From: Arcuatula senhousia
Taxonomy: Eukaryota > Mollusca > Bivalvia > Mytilida > Mytilidae
NCBI GenBank assembly: GCA_963971305.1
Contig: OZ020305.1
Coordinates: forward strand, 6,605,001-6,669,000
Reading direction: 5' to 3'
Length of the DNA stretch: 64,000 bases
The notes beneath the pieces were generated by a model. That model was not told the origin of the DNA. It saw only the letters and a program-made list of their open reading frames with translations, and did not search any database. Position numbers and translations under genes: made by a program. Positions 1 to 11,795 of this stretch are shown one piece after another (the first letter of the stretch is position 1; the number at the start of each line of letters is the position of its first letter).

Positions 1-1062
<1,062 letters not shown>

Positions 1063-1160
1063 GTAGCTTAACCTGCACATCGCTAGAACAATCTTTTTTT
1101 TCAAATCGGACCTGACTACTTGCACATAGCAGCAAAGATATCTACTAAAACCAGCGACAG

Positions 1161-1166
1161 AATAAA
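1161..1166 (+). terminator. Candidate polyadenylation signal of the ZNF474-like gene
   Basis: AATAAA about 100 bases after the TAA stop. A second AATAAA at 2619-2624 would give a much longer 3' UTR; transcripts would decide between them. Confidence 0.4.
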
Positions 1167-2984
1167 ACCTTACCTGCAAGTCTGCAATGCAAAAATGGGA
1201 CCCAGAAGAGTTCCTGGTTTGAAAACTGTACTTAGACCACCAGTATGTTCTTTAAGAACAATGGTGTAAAACACAATCTTTTAGTTAGAGGCTTTAAACA
1301 ATGCCTAGAAACACACCTATAAGTTGAAAAACGGAGTACTGGGCAAATGTCTACTTTCTCTTTTTTTCTAAGAAATGCTTTTTTAAAAAAGCTCAAGGTA
1401 AACTTGTTCTCTTATATACTGAGAATTGAAATTAATAATGATTTTTTTTTATTATTAAAAGTGCATATATATTTTTTTTCTTCATTTATGAATTTATGGT
1501 GTGAGAACCCTCTCAAATATTTATAGAGCAATTAAGATAGTGTTCTGAAGAACAGTTGTTCAATAATAGTTTAAGGTGCTTGATTAGCGAATTTTGTAAT
1601 GTTCATAGTTTCAGACTTCTTTATATTTTGTATTTTTGTATTGTTTTATGGGTTTAAACTTTGTAGGCATTCTTGCCCTTTTTGCACACTTAATGACATA
1701 TAGGTTGCTGTTAAAAAATGTTCAAATGAAGGAAAAAAAAACAGTGTACGAGTAATTTTAAAATAGCTTTGAATTTATACATGCACGATATTTTTTTCCA
1801 AGACCCAAGACGTTTATGATTTATAATAGTGTAAATGTGTTTGCTATATCATAGAAGTTTTAGGCATTATGAAATACATCTTGTTGGTAGTAAAGACTAT
1901 ATATTTTATTTATAAATGCATATTTTGGATGATTATATTAAGAAAAAAAAGCATTCCAGTATTAAAAGACTGTGATAGCTGTATATAGTGTTAGTGAACT
2001 ATTTCTTTATATTAACAATAGAAAGCTTGTGTCAAGTGAAAATGCAATAGTAATATATTAAGCTGTCTGTCCATGTAATTCAGAATTTTGAATTTTTGAA
2101 TGAAGGTGTTTGGATAGTGGCCTTTATCATTAAATGTCCGACTTTTCTGAGCTTATAGACTTTTATACTTTTTATTGTTACTTGTTTATTCTTGTTAACT
2201 ATTTCTGAGTGCCTGTTTTTTGTTATGCTTATGTTACTTTGAAAATTAAAATAGATTTACACATTCATTTATTCAATTGTTTTTGTCAGAGTCCAAGCAG
2301 TGAAAATCAATGTTTTATAAAGTGATCAGGCTGAGGGCATCATCATGGAGTCTCATAGTAGTGAGGTTTCGTTCCTGTCATTTATCTACTTCCAGTTTAA
2401 CTGAATCCCGCCATTTTTGTCTTCAAATGAATGGTTCTTATATTTTACCATATGTTTAAATAACACAATTGTGGGGAGCAAATTGGTTGAAATCCTCCAT
2501 GCTCTCACTTTGATTTTTACAATGTTTCTGTGAAGAGTGCTCTTAGAGTACAAGTATTTTTTTCATCTTTTTCTATTGGGTTTCAACGGATAGATTCATT
2601 AAAGACATTAAGATTTGAAATAAATGTTCCCGGCTCAAGCATCTATAACAATTTTAAGTTGATCTAGGTACAACAGAAAAGTGACAACATCCTGTCATGT
2701 AGACCATTGGTCTCTGCTCTCCTTACTATTGGCACTCGCCGTACAGATAAGCACATGAATATTATGCAAATAATTTTCAAGTATAGCTGGACATCTAGCA
2801 ATTGGCACCAAATTAAAAAAAAACATTTGCAAATGGTTAAAAACAAATATCAGGATCCTTTTTTAACATGAAAAAAAAATACACATGAATCAAATGCAAG
2901 GGCAAAATAAATTTTAAAAAGATTTCTGAATAAGAGAATACACTGCGGGGTTCGGGGGTGTTGCAACTTACTGACCTTCCATCC
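1167..2984. other. Intergenic or long 3' UTR; no gene seen
   Basis: AT-rich sequence with homopolymer runs. No coding exon or recognisable mobile element was found. It could be the 3' UTR of the ZNF474-like gene if the distal signal at 2619 is used. Confidence 0.35.
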
Positions 2985-3160
2985 GGAACACCTAAGTTCA
3001 CTATCGTTACAAATTGAGTTCGCGGTGTTGGTTGCTGTTCGGTTGTTTTTGTGTTGCTTGTTGGTTGTTCTCATTGTTGTTGTCGTTTGTATTGATTGAT
3101 TTTGCCTTTGCCCTTTCGGCCTTTGATATTCAAATGCTCCAGTGGTACCTGCATTTTTGA
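2985..3160 (-). repeat. Dispersed repeat, family R2
   Basis: On the minus strand this resembles 5405-5500, 16,965-17,120, 18,115-18,370, 40,425-40,530 and 47,378-47,490. Shared blocks are an ACCAATGGGGCATTCGAGTG-like stretch with a following AAAGGGCA, then a run of CAAAAACA-type words, then GTAACGAGAGTGAACTCAGG- and TGCTCCGGAA-like blocks. The open frame at 2850-3230 (-) is only a translation of this repeat. No terminal structure is clear, so the class (SINE or truncated element) is open. Confidence 0.55.
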
Positions 3161-3289
3161 CTGTTGTAACCACTTTTAGCCGCCCCCAAATGACAAAATA
3201 TGTAGCTTTATTTTCTATTGTTGAAACCACAATGATCTAAAAAAAAACTGGCCAAGACAGGAATAATACACAGGAGATGTTATGAATAA

Positions 3290-3460
3290 AAATTTTAATA
3301 TATCACAGATTCTGATTACTGGGTGCCAACTGTTCGGATTAGGTTTGTCAGTTACCGGTACCTGCCCAAGGTCGGTGGTTTCCTCCACCATTAAAATTGA
3401 CCGCCCAACATGGCCCAGGTGCGTCGTTAAAGGGCGTTAAGCACCAACACACACATACAC
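3290..3460 (+). repeat. SINE-like 3' domain
   Basis: The blocks ACCGGTACCTGCCCAAGGTC, GGTTTCCTCCACC and GGGCGTTAAGCACCAACAC, in this order, resemble the conserved 3' region of widespread bivalve SINEs (the MetaSINE/BivaMD type, from memory of that family). The tRNA-like head is not recognisable here, so the copy is truncated or diverged. Confidence 0.45.
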
Positions 3461-3788
3461 TGATTAGTGCAAAATAACGATTGAAATCTGAGAACAGTCC
3501 AAAAATTTAACGTTGTATGATTTTATCAAAGAAAATGACAATATGAGAAAATGTCAGACAAGATCATGATTACACATTTCTACTATTTTCCCTTTCTTTG
3601 TTACAAATGATACACAAGTATTTTTTTTTGGACTGTCTTCAGATTTCCTGCGTTAGCAATAGTCTGTGCCAACTTACTTGAACGTTATGAAACCAACGTT
3701 TTAATATTCCATCTACAATAATCGGATTAATCTTATCAGCGGAACTAGAGAATCATTGCGAGAAACAAGACTTTATAAGACTTCATAG

Positions 3789-3794
3789 TTTATT
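3789..3794 (-). terminator. Polyadenylation signal of the peptide precursor gene
   Basis: AATAAA on the minus strand about 115 bases downstream of the TAG stop at 3906, the expected place for a short 3' UTR. Confidence 0.45.
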
Positions 3795-3905
3795 AATAGT
3801 GAAAAAGATCACATTTTTCTATAAATAATGGTCTTAAAGGCATTTGTTTAATAGTCCAAGGTTGGTCATCTCCAAAGGTCGTTGTTCCATTGTTGTCTTG
3901 TTTTG

Positions 3906-6900
3906 CTACTTTTTGCCTGCCCCAAACCTCACGTAGAGTGGATGAGACTTTGCGTGACTCTCTTTGCCATACATGCTCATCAGCCGGGACAGGAGCGAGT
4001 CTAGATTTCCACGCTTCAATGGCTCTGAAAAATATATATAATTTTTGTTCATGAATTATGCTAAACTATTGTTTGGAAATCAAGGTTTTTTTATAGGTGG
4101 TATATAAGTAATAGAGGGACATAGAGATATCCGTTGGTAAGTTACGCTCTCGCTAAGCTAAAACTTCTCCTGAACTACTAGATAGGTCTCTTGACACATT
4201 TACACAATTTTTGTGACATTATCACCCCTAGTAAGGTGAGTTCACGTAAAAATGATGGTTTTGGAAAATATTTGTGTTTTGATCACAAAAAAAAAGAAAA
4301 CCGTGGCGATACAAAACAGAATCCCAACTTGTTTACATTTTTCTTCACTGGACAAAACATACCCCATTCTTATGCCTCACCAAAACCAAATCTACGTGAA
4401 TCTTGGTAAGTTTTGCTCATCTCTCATTAACTCCTCCAGGTGAGACTTACCAGGTGTGATAATGTAGGTGAAACCATGTCATCATTTGCACCCCCTATTT
4501 CTAATATGATCTAATTAATTTGTAGAGCGGGGGTATCATTTTCAAGCTGCCGCTCACAGTTTTTAGTTCTACTTGCAAATGGCATATTGACTCTTACGGC
4601 ACATTGTTATAGATAATAAGTCATTTTGTTAAATAAAATGATACCAGAATTTCCCTCGTTTCATCACACGACCAAATTGCCGTCAAGTCCATAAAAGGGG
4701 ACATAAAACAAAACAAAAACGAAAAACAAAACCCAAATACCTACAAGAAAACCCGAAAAGATTAAATTACATGAGCCCTACATGCTTTTTTTCTTTGAAC
4801 AACGGGGTTAACTTTCATGTCTCATGTCATTTAGGATGTAATCTGGTCAGGTTTCGGTCTCGTTGAAATCTCGTTTGGAAATAACTTTAGAATAATTCAA
4901 AATTTATGAACAATGGCAATGATTTTTTAAAAATAAATGTATACCATAACATTGTGTAAAAAAATTATTAATGGTTAACAAATAATTTTGGAGTGATTGC
5001 TATCTAATAATTTAAGCACTAAATTGCTGGTGAATTCAGGTGAGATTTTCTCAAAATCGGGGTTGGGGAAACAAATATTCACTAGTCATTCATCTTGGCT
5101 TCCTTAAACATTTAATTAGATATTTTCGCAATAAGGAACCACAAAACAAATGAAGTGTTAACCATCAGCTGCAAGGAAATTGAGAAAATCAGCATTTTAG
5201 GGTAATTTTGAATGGCAAAAAATTCCCCTAAAAAACACGAAAACAGGACAATACTTTCTTATATCCACACGTACATATGATTTTTTGTTTGTTTAATATA
5301 TTCATTTTTACCAGAAAGTACAAGAAAAAGTTTAATACTCTAAGTTGAATTTGTTTTATGAAAATAGTCAAAATTTGGTCAAAAATTGCTAACAATGAAC
5401 AAAATCGTCAAAAGGAAGCAAAGAGGCACCAATGGGGCATTCGAGTGTCAAAAGCTCGAAAGGGCAACGATGAAACATCGCATAAATCAGGGTTAGAAAA
5501 AAAAATTCATACTTTAGAATTTTGGCACCTGACCATAGTTCATCCTTAAAGTGTAAGATTTCTGAATTCATATCTTTTCGGGTATTTTAGAAGCTATTTG
5601 TATTATGGAACATTAGTATCAGGGTCTTTTGCACATGCAAAAAAAAAGGAACTCCATTACAAGGGAATTAAAGCTTTGTTTAAGTTAAGAAAATCTTTTA
5701 CATCAGTCAAACCTCCCGGTGCCTCGGTACTAATGTACATATTACCAATACTTCTGTGTATCAGAGATATAAGGTTGTTCCCCCATCGGAAAATTAAGAA
5801 AAAATGAAGATTAATATTTAATCAAAGAAACTGATTTATCAACACTCGAAAGTATTCATACAAAATTCTGCAAGTTCTCATAAAATCATGTAATAGTGCA
5901 TCCAGGGGTGAATTAGGAAGCCTTCTAATACTGTTAAATTATTAAATACTGGATTCATTTAACAAAAGAAAATAATGAATCAGATACTCTACTAAGTGAT
6001 GGACTCAACTATCTAAACATTTAGATGAAAATAAAATAGAATCATGGGTGAACTGTGAGAAAGAATTATTAAGATCATATGTTTAAGAAAAAAGCAAATC
6101 TAATTTGATTGAACATCAAGTAATAAAGAATAAACTAAAAATTAGAAAGGTAATATGAGGTATGAAAGACGATTCAAGATTACTGCATGCATTTTAAATA
6201 TATGCACGGTAAATGTAATTATTGTAAAATAATGTTTTTTGATATGTTATTTCAAAGAAATAATGTATTGAATTAATTTTTGCTCCCCTGAAGACGTACG
6301 TTCCCTAAAATTCTACGTCGAGCGCTTGAAGGTCAAAGGTCATCTCATGCTTACCAGGAATGGCTGGTTAATCAAAAATAGTGAATTTAACTGGGCGAAT
6401 GTGTTTTCGGCGTTGTGGGATACCAGGATCCCTTCGTTCTCTCTCAGAAAAAAAAAACTTGAAGGACTAACGGAAGTACTTGAGCCTCCATTGTTACAAT
6501 GGGACATAGATTTGTCAATGAAATATTGAAAAATCGTCGTTTCTGTTACATCTTATCAGACAATGTTTTACTGGGCACTTTGGCCATTTTATCCCTTAAT
6601 TATTGTGTTTCTTTAACTAAATCAAAGATTGAATGTTTTAAAACATGAAAAATGCCTATCGGATTTATCTGATTGAAGTAAGTTTCGGAAACCTATAATT
6701 GTTCAATTATATGCGTTTTTATGATACATAAAGCGTTTGAAAATAAACATGCTCAGACAGAATAAACGCACGCAATTTTTTAGGGAATAGTATTATGACC
6801 TAAAATTGCATATATCACAAATACCATGCTTAGAGCCAATAAAAATGTTTAAATGGTTTATTATGCCTAAAATTCTGTGAGACACAGAGTAATTTGAGTT

Positions 6901-7715
6901 TTTTTTTCTTTGTAAAATTCACAGCAAGCAACTGTATGTTTTAAAAAATATCATGGAAATTGACTTTTAGCTTGGTAAAGTTTAAAATTATTATTATGTA
7001 GCTATATTTGTTCAATCTCATTGCGTTATATATTTCTTTGAGGTGCAAAACAATATCCTTATATTCAAAGTTTTTTTCATGCAAAATATTAGAATATTTC
7101 AATGAAATATAAAAAAGAACACCCCATTTTCAAATTTGATGGTTTTCAACAGTATATTCTAAAAAAAATTGTTGAATACTAAACAAAACAAATCATATGA
7201 TTGGGAAGAAGATCAAGCACACCATCTTTTTCATGTGTTGAAACATTCCCTTTTTAAGAAATGAAAGATGACTTAATGACAATAATGGCAATATAGACCC
7301 AACTTGACTTTTGATCATATGACGTTCGTTTTTTAAATCTGGACTATATTATTTTCTTTAAAAAATAATGTCCAACACCATTTTCTTAAATGTATGCTGT
7401 TATCCCTAATTGGGACATGTTTGAATTAATAAACAATTTAAAAAAAAATAATGGAATTAATGACCACTGATCCCCAAATGAAGTTATAGTCTATGTAGAT
7501 CTATTTGAGAAATCAAGTTAAATATCCATGTCAAGAATGGAATTGAATTTTGTATTATATTACAACTTAATGATTAAAGAAAGTAATTTGTTCTGTAAGA
7601 AATAGATATAAACCCTACCTTCGAATGTATCATCGTAAAGACTTTCTGCAAATGACGTCACGACTAAAAACTGGAATACACAAACGCAGATGACAAAACT
7701 GTAAAAACGAAACAT
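3906..7715 (-). CDS. Small secreted peptide precursor, neuropeptide-like, two exons
   Basis: Exon 1 is 7619-7715 (ATG at 7715-7713) and exon 2 is 3906-4024 (TAG at 3908-3906). They join in phase 1 into 71 residues. Residues 1-23 (MFRFYSFVICVCVFQFLVVTSFA) form a strong signal peptide. An acidic spacer, ESLYDDTFEEPL, follows, then a KR dibasic site at 36-37. The segment 38-71 begins GNLDSLLSRLMSMYG and ends HPLYVRFGAGKK. The final GKK is a classic amidation plus dibasic signal. Donor GTAGGG and acceptor TATATATTTTTCAG are good matches. A TATAAA lies 96-101 bases upstream of the ATG and an AATAAA about 115 bases after the stop. The predicted product is one amidated peptide of about 31 residues. 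I do not recognise the family; the single-peptide layout is typical of neuropeptide hormones, but another secreted peptide is possible. The 3.6-kb intron contains repeats only. Confidence 0.7.
4241..4400. mobile_element. Small inverted-repeat element in the peptide-gene intron
   Basis: TTCACGTA (4241-4248) and GGTTTTGG (4257-4264) are mirrored by CCAAAACC (4380-4387) and TACGTGAA (4393-4400). This nested arrangement about 160 bp long suggests a MITE or an old hairpin. No target duplication was identified. Confidence 0.4.
5405..5500 (+). repeat. Dispersed repeat R2 fragment
   Basis: The block CACCAATGGGGCATTCGAGT followed by AAAGGGCAACGATGAAA is shared with the other R2 copies. Only the left block is present. 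Confidence 0.5.
5501..7618. other. Rest of the peptide-gene intron; no gene seen
   Basis: Highly AT-rich. The open frame at 6326-6529 (+) shows no domain, splice context or repeat relation that would support it as coding. Confidence 0.4.
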
Positions 7716-7810
7716 TTTCACTCCTCCAAAAATTCCTGAGCTTTGTTTTCTAAGCTGCGAAGTTCGTGGCGTTGAAATTCGATAGAAAGCTTACAGGTCT
7801 TACACGAACA

Positions 7811-7816
7811 TTTATA
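7811..7816 (-). promoter_or_regulatory. TATA box of the peptide precursor gene
   Basis: CTATAAATG on the minus strand. A start site 25-30 bases downstream would leave a 5' UTR of about 70 bases before the ATG at 7715. Confidence 0.45.
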
Positions 7817-8524
7817 GAAGGAAAAAAATGAAAAAAAAAGCCATAAAGAAATCTACGCCCATCACTTCAAGATTTGCAAATTATAATTAAGTTCTCATTA
7901 GGGAAGATAAATGAATTAAGAGGACCGGTGATCCATATGTGATGAAACGTGGACGGAACTGAGGATAAACATAGAATACTCTGGCATATAAATCACGTTA
8001 ATCACTTATTTGTTTGCCAATATACTAACGACAGGGATGTAGACAACGTAAAAAACTTAATTATTTGTTTCAGATTGGACGATAAGGTGTCTTAGTTTAT
8101 GCCATGCTGGTTACTGGCGCTATAACTACTACATGTAATATGACGACAGATCTATGCATTATCGAGTATCCACTAAGGTTAAATGATATTGCATTAACTG
8201 TATTCACATATACATGTACCATCTAAACTCTACAACAAACAGTTCGGTTGTGCTTGTTGTTGTTGCTTTTTTTCTTGCTTTGTTTTGTTTATTGATTGTT
8301 GGTTGTTTTTTTTTTGGCTCGGGAGGAATGGTGAATGGAACTTACCCTAACTGTCTATCCGTATGTCTGTCCACACTTTCGTGGGCACAACTTTCCCTTA
8401 GCTGCTCAATAGATTTCGATAAAAGGAGAAAAAATATAGAAATGAAGAAATTTCGTTGCCAGTTGCTCTCGGATAAAATTCAGGGAGGCCTTTTTAGTTT
8501 AGTCCTTTTTCAATATAAGAATAA

Positions 8525-9110
8525 TAAGAATAAGAATAATTTTATTACCCAGTGACTGGGCCCATTTCTGGGCAAAGGTTACATTGATCTAACAATAAAC
8601 ATACAACATGTACAAAGACATTACAACAATAATGGTATTATTTAATTTGTTGTCACAGAATCAGAGCCTGTACAAAAACTTATAAACATATATATGCAGT
8701 GTAAAACGTGTGGAACAATAATGGTGGTATTTCCCTCAGCAGTTGATCAGTTTTGTCTTAATTCAAACCCTTTAATTATAAATTTACCCAAGTTCTTTAA
8801 TATAAGCAAATCTTCATTGCTAGTTAACCATAAAAATTTATCATCAGTAGAGAGATTAATAAAATTTGGACACATTGTAGAAATATCTTTAAATAAAATA
8901 TCCCTCTCCTCTTTATATTTTGGGCATTCAACTAGAAAATGAATTTCATCTTCTACTTTATCTAATGAACAATTTAAGCACTTTCTTTCAGACCTCTCTG
9001 TTTTATTCTTATCATATCTTTTTCTCTCGATTTGTAGATCATGAGCACTAATTCTAAGTTTACAGATTGTGCGTCTAATGTTAAAATTTTCAATCAAAAG
9101 GTAGGTCTCA
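8525..9110 (-). mobile_element. 3' end of a non-LTR retrotransposon (LINE), truncated
   Basis: An open frame on the minus strand (9097 down to 8747, 116 residues) looks like the C-terminus of a LINE ORF2. It has KLRISAHDLQIERKRYDK, then a zinc-knuckle-like CLNCSLDKVEDEIHFLVEC (C-x2-C-x10-H-x4-C), then a helical end LKNLGKFIIKGFEL. After the stop, a short 3' UTR with GGGCCCAGTCACTGGG ends in an AATAAG/TTATTC microsatellite (about 8520-8540), the usual LINE tail. The reverse transcriptase and endonuclease are missing, so the copy is 5'-truncated. It is of CR1/RTE type at best. Confidence 0.7.
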
Positions 9111-9935
9111 AATATATTAAATATTTCGATATGAAGCGGGGGAATTCTTTTGTGAGCTTTCGCACTGTGACAATATTATTAGTTTAAACTCATACTTGAA
9201 ATTATAAACCAACTCGCGACAAGCATTATAATGGCAGATGCTGCTAAGACATGTCAAGGATTTAACCAAAAACATTTGTGCTGTAAGAAGACCCATGCGT
9301 TTAGCTCTACACTATAATCATTAAGTACCAATCAAAAGGTTACAGCAGAGATACCGAACCATGTACACTTATTCTGATATCAACCTCGCAGTAACCTTCC
9401 GTTAAAAGTTACTATATCAGCTATAACAAACTGTATTCCTCGTTAGCAGTGGAGTTTTCCAGTCAAGCCGGAAGGTTAAGCGGCCATCGTTTTTATAATC
9501 ATGAGTTCTTCCTATCTTAATTGATATCAAAATAATAGAAAAAAAATATATATATAAGATATTATATTGGTTTCTCTTTCTCTTAACTTACACTAATGTC
9601 GGTAGATGGTCTAAGGTAGTTCCGGGTATCGGTAGTTATAACAACATACATTAACAATTTCTGTCTTTTCTGGTATTTTCATGGTTATTTTGGATTTGAT
9701 ATTATAATGCTTTCATCTCAATGCTGATGTTTATTTCAAAACCTTTCTGATTGTTAAAAAAAAAGCTTAAGACGCCTTTTGCACAAGGCATGGTAGAACT
9801 TTGTGAAGGGAGAAATAGGAATTATTTAAAGGAACATTGAGTATATAATGCAATCCCTTTCAAGTGTCACTTTTTGAAAGTGGTTTAGACGGAATTCTAT
9901 ACTTAATGTCAGCTTCTATCATTTTCAATCTCTAA
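9111..9935. other. Intergenic; no gene seen
   Basis: AT-rich sequence with no supported coding segment and no recognised element. Confidence 0.35.
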
Positions 9936-10330
9936 ACGCTTTTTGTTTCGCGGAAGGCGAGACATAGGTATTACTTTCCGGCGGCGGCGGCGACGACGGC
10001 GGCGTAAATTTCATTATAAGACTTTTGTGGACAGAGAATTGCTTGAAAAGTATAATAGCTAGGCATCTGATATTGGGTATGTTATGTTCTACGTAACTGT
10101 TACCATGCCGTGTGACCCTGACCCTATTTTTATGCTCCAGTGACTCTGTGAACTTTGGTCTTTTTTCAACCCTTAATCTTTCTTGTGAGACTTTTGTGGA
10201 CGATGAATTGCTTGAAAAGTATAATAGCTAGGCATCTGATATTGAGTATACAGACACTTTTTGTGCTTATATCAATAAATAAAAGCTTAGGTAGTTGATT
10301 TTTGTGATGGTGCCGGCAGGCGAGACATAC
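9936..10330 (+). repeat. Duplicated repeat with a GGC/GAC microsatellite
   Basis: The block GAGAATTGCTTGAAAAGTAT plus TAGCTAGGCATCTGATATTG occurs at 10,035-10,080 and again, almost unchanged, at 10,205-10,250. AGGCGAGACATA occurs near 9956 and 10,319. A (CGG)n/(CGA)n run lies near 9980-10,004. This looks like a short local duplication inside a dispersed element. Confidence 0.5.
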
Positions 10331-11795
10331 TTTTAGTGGCCACACTTGTTTTTATCACAACTTTGTACAAGTAATGTAACACAAAAGTAAGTAGGGATAT
10401 CTCATACTACAATAAATAAATACTCATCATTAATAAGTGTTCTTGAACACTTGAATGAAATATTTCCTTGTGATAGGCACACACAATTTACTTATTTCCT
10501 TCATGATAAACATTGATCATAAGAAGCATTTACTTTTAAACCCGGTATACTATGGTATCAGCGAATCAGCCCTTGGATGAAAGAGACGGATAAAAAGAAA
10601 TACAATTGTATTGTGTCGTGTGCATTGGAAAAAGAAACCCCTTAAATAATTTCATTCTTCGAATTAAACATTATTGCTCTCTGAAACATAACAGGAAACA
10701 GTTGTAAGAGTTTCATCCTGTTCATTATAGATTTCCTGTTAGAAACCAACAAATTTTAAACTCTGTTTTAATTAATGTATTTTATATGATTTATGAAGCT
10801 TAAAGTAAGTGATCTTTTTTATATAATTCATTTTAGCTATTCACTTTTATAACGTCACTTTTCTGTCCTGTTGTGTGTTTTTGTTTTTTTGTTGTTTTTT
10901 TTTTAGCCTGAACGCAGTGGTGTCTTTATGAAAGAGAGTTTGTTTTAGAGAATAGAGAATAATTGCTCAAAAACAGATAAAGAACCTAAAAAATAGAGAA
11001 AAATGACCATTACTTTGACTTATTCCACTTCGTCTATGGGTGTACATAGGGCGACTACAACTTCAGTTGACCCTTATATTACAGGAAGAGTGAGAAAAGT
11101 GAGCAAAACGCTTATAGAATAGAGAATAAATGGCTATAGGTTTAAAGAAAAAAGAATTGAGGACATCTCAATGCATCCTCTTCTATTGGCTTTAATTACT
11201 TTAGCTATCTTGAAAAACATCTAAAACACAGAAGCAAGCTTAATTTGTTACTCTTCTTCGTAAATAAGTTAATATAAAAGGAGAAAATGCAAGGCAACTT
11301 CAAACTGAAGGAATTGAAAACCGCAAGATTTGTTACACAAAAGAACTTAAATACGAAGACTAAAAAATGCATAGATGTACCAATGAGGAAATGGAATGTC
11401 AAAAATCCGGAGAGGCAGAGAAAACATCACAAAAAACACATATTACTCAACCCGCAATGAGTTGCAGACAATTCTATTACAGAAATGAATTTCTTTCCGT
11501 AATGTCGATAACTTGTGTTATTGCAGTTCACAATTACAGACTTGTTAATGTCAGGGGGTGGATTCAGAGGCTTCCTTCCTTTAATTAGAAGAAAATAGTT
11601 GAGTATATAGGAAATCATTGAAGCATGACGAGAGTGACCCCCCAGACCCCCCCAACTTTACGAACTTTATGGATCCATCGCTGAATGTAAATACAAATTT
11701 CAAAAATACTATTAAACTTTTTGATAGATACAACATATGTTGATACTAAGTCTTTTCTTGTACTAAATCTACATATTTTTGTTAAGACAAATCTC
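10331..11795. other. Upstream region of the VWA-MIB gene; no gene seen
   Basis: AT-rich. It contains a GGGGGTGGATTCAGAGGCTTCC-type fragment (11,553-11,660) akin to the small inverted-repeat elements at 19,733 and 41,200. A 5' non-coding exon may lie here, since TTTTTGTTAAG just before the ATG at 11,796 could be an acceptor. No promoter could be assigned. Confidence 0.35.

Noticed and set aside
6326..6529. 67-codon plus-strand frame in the peptide-gene intron
   Set aside because: No domain, no splice or promoter context, and no second copy.
8214..8555. 113-codon hydrophobic frame
   Set aside because: It has low complexity (T/G runs), no homology, and runs into the LINE tail microsatellite.
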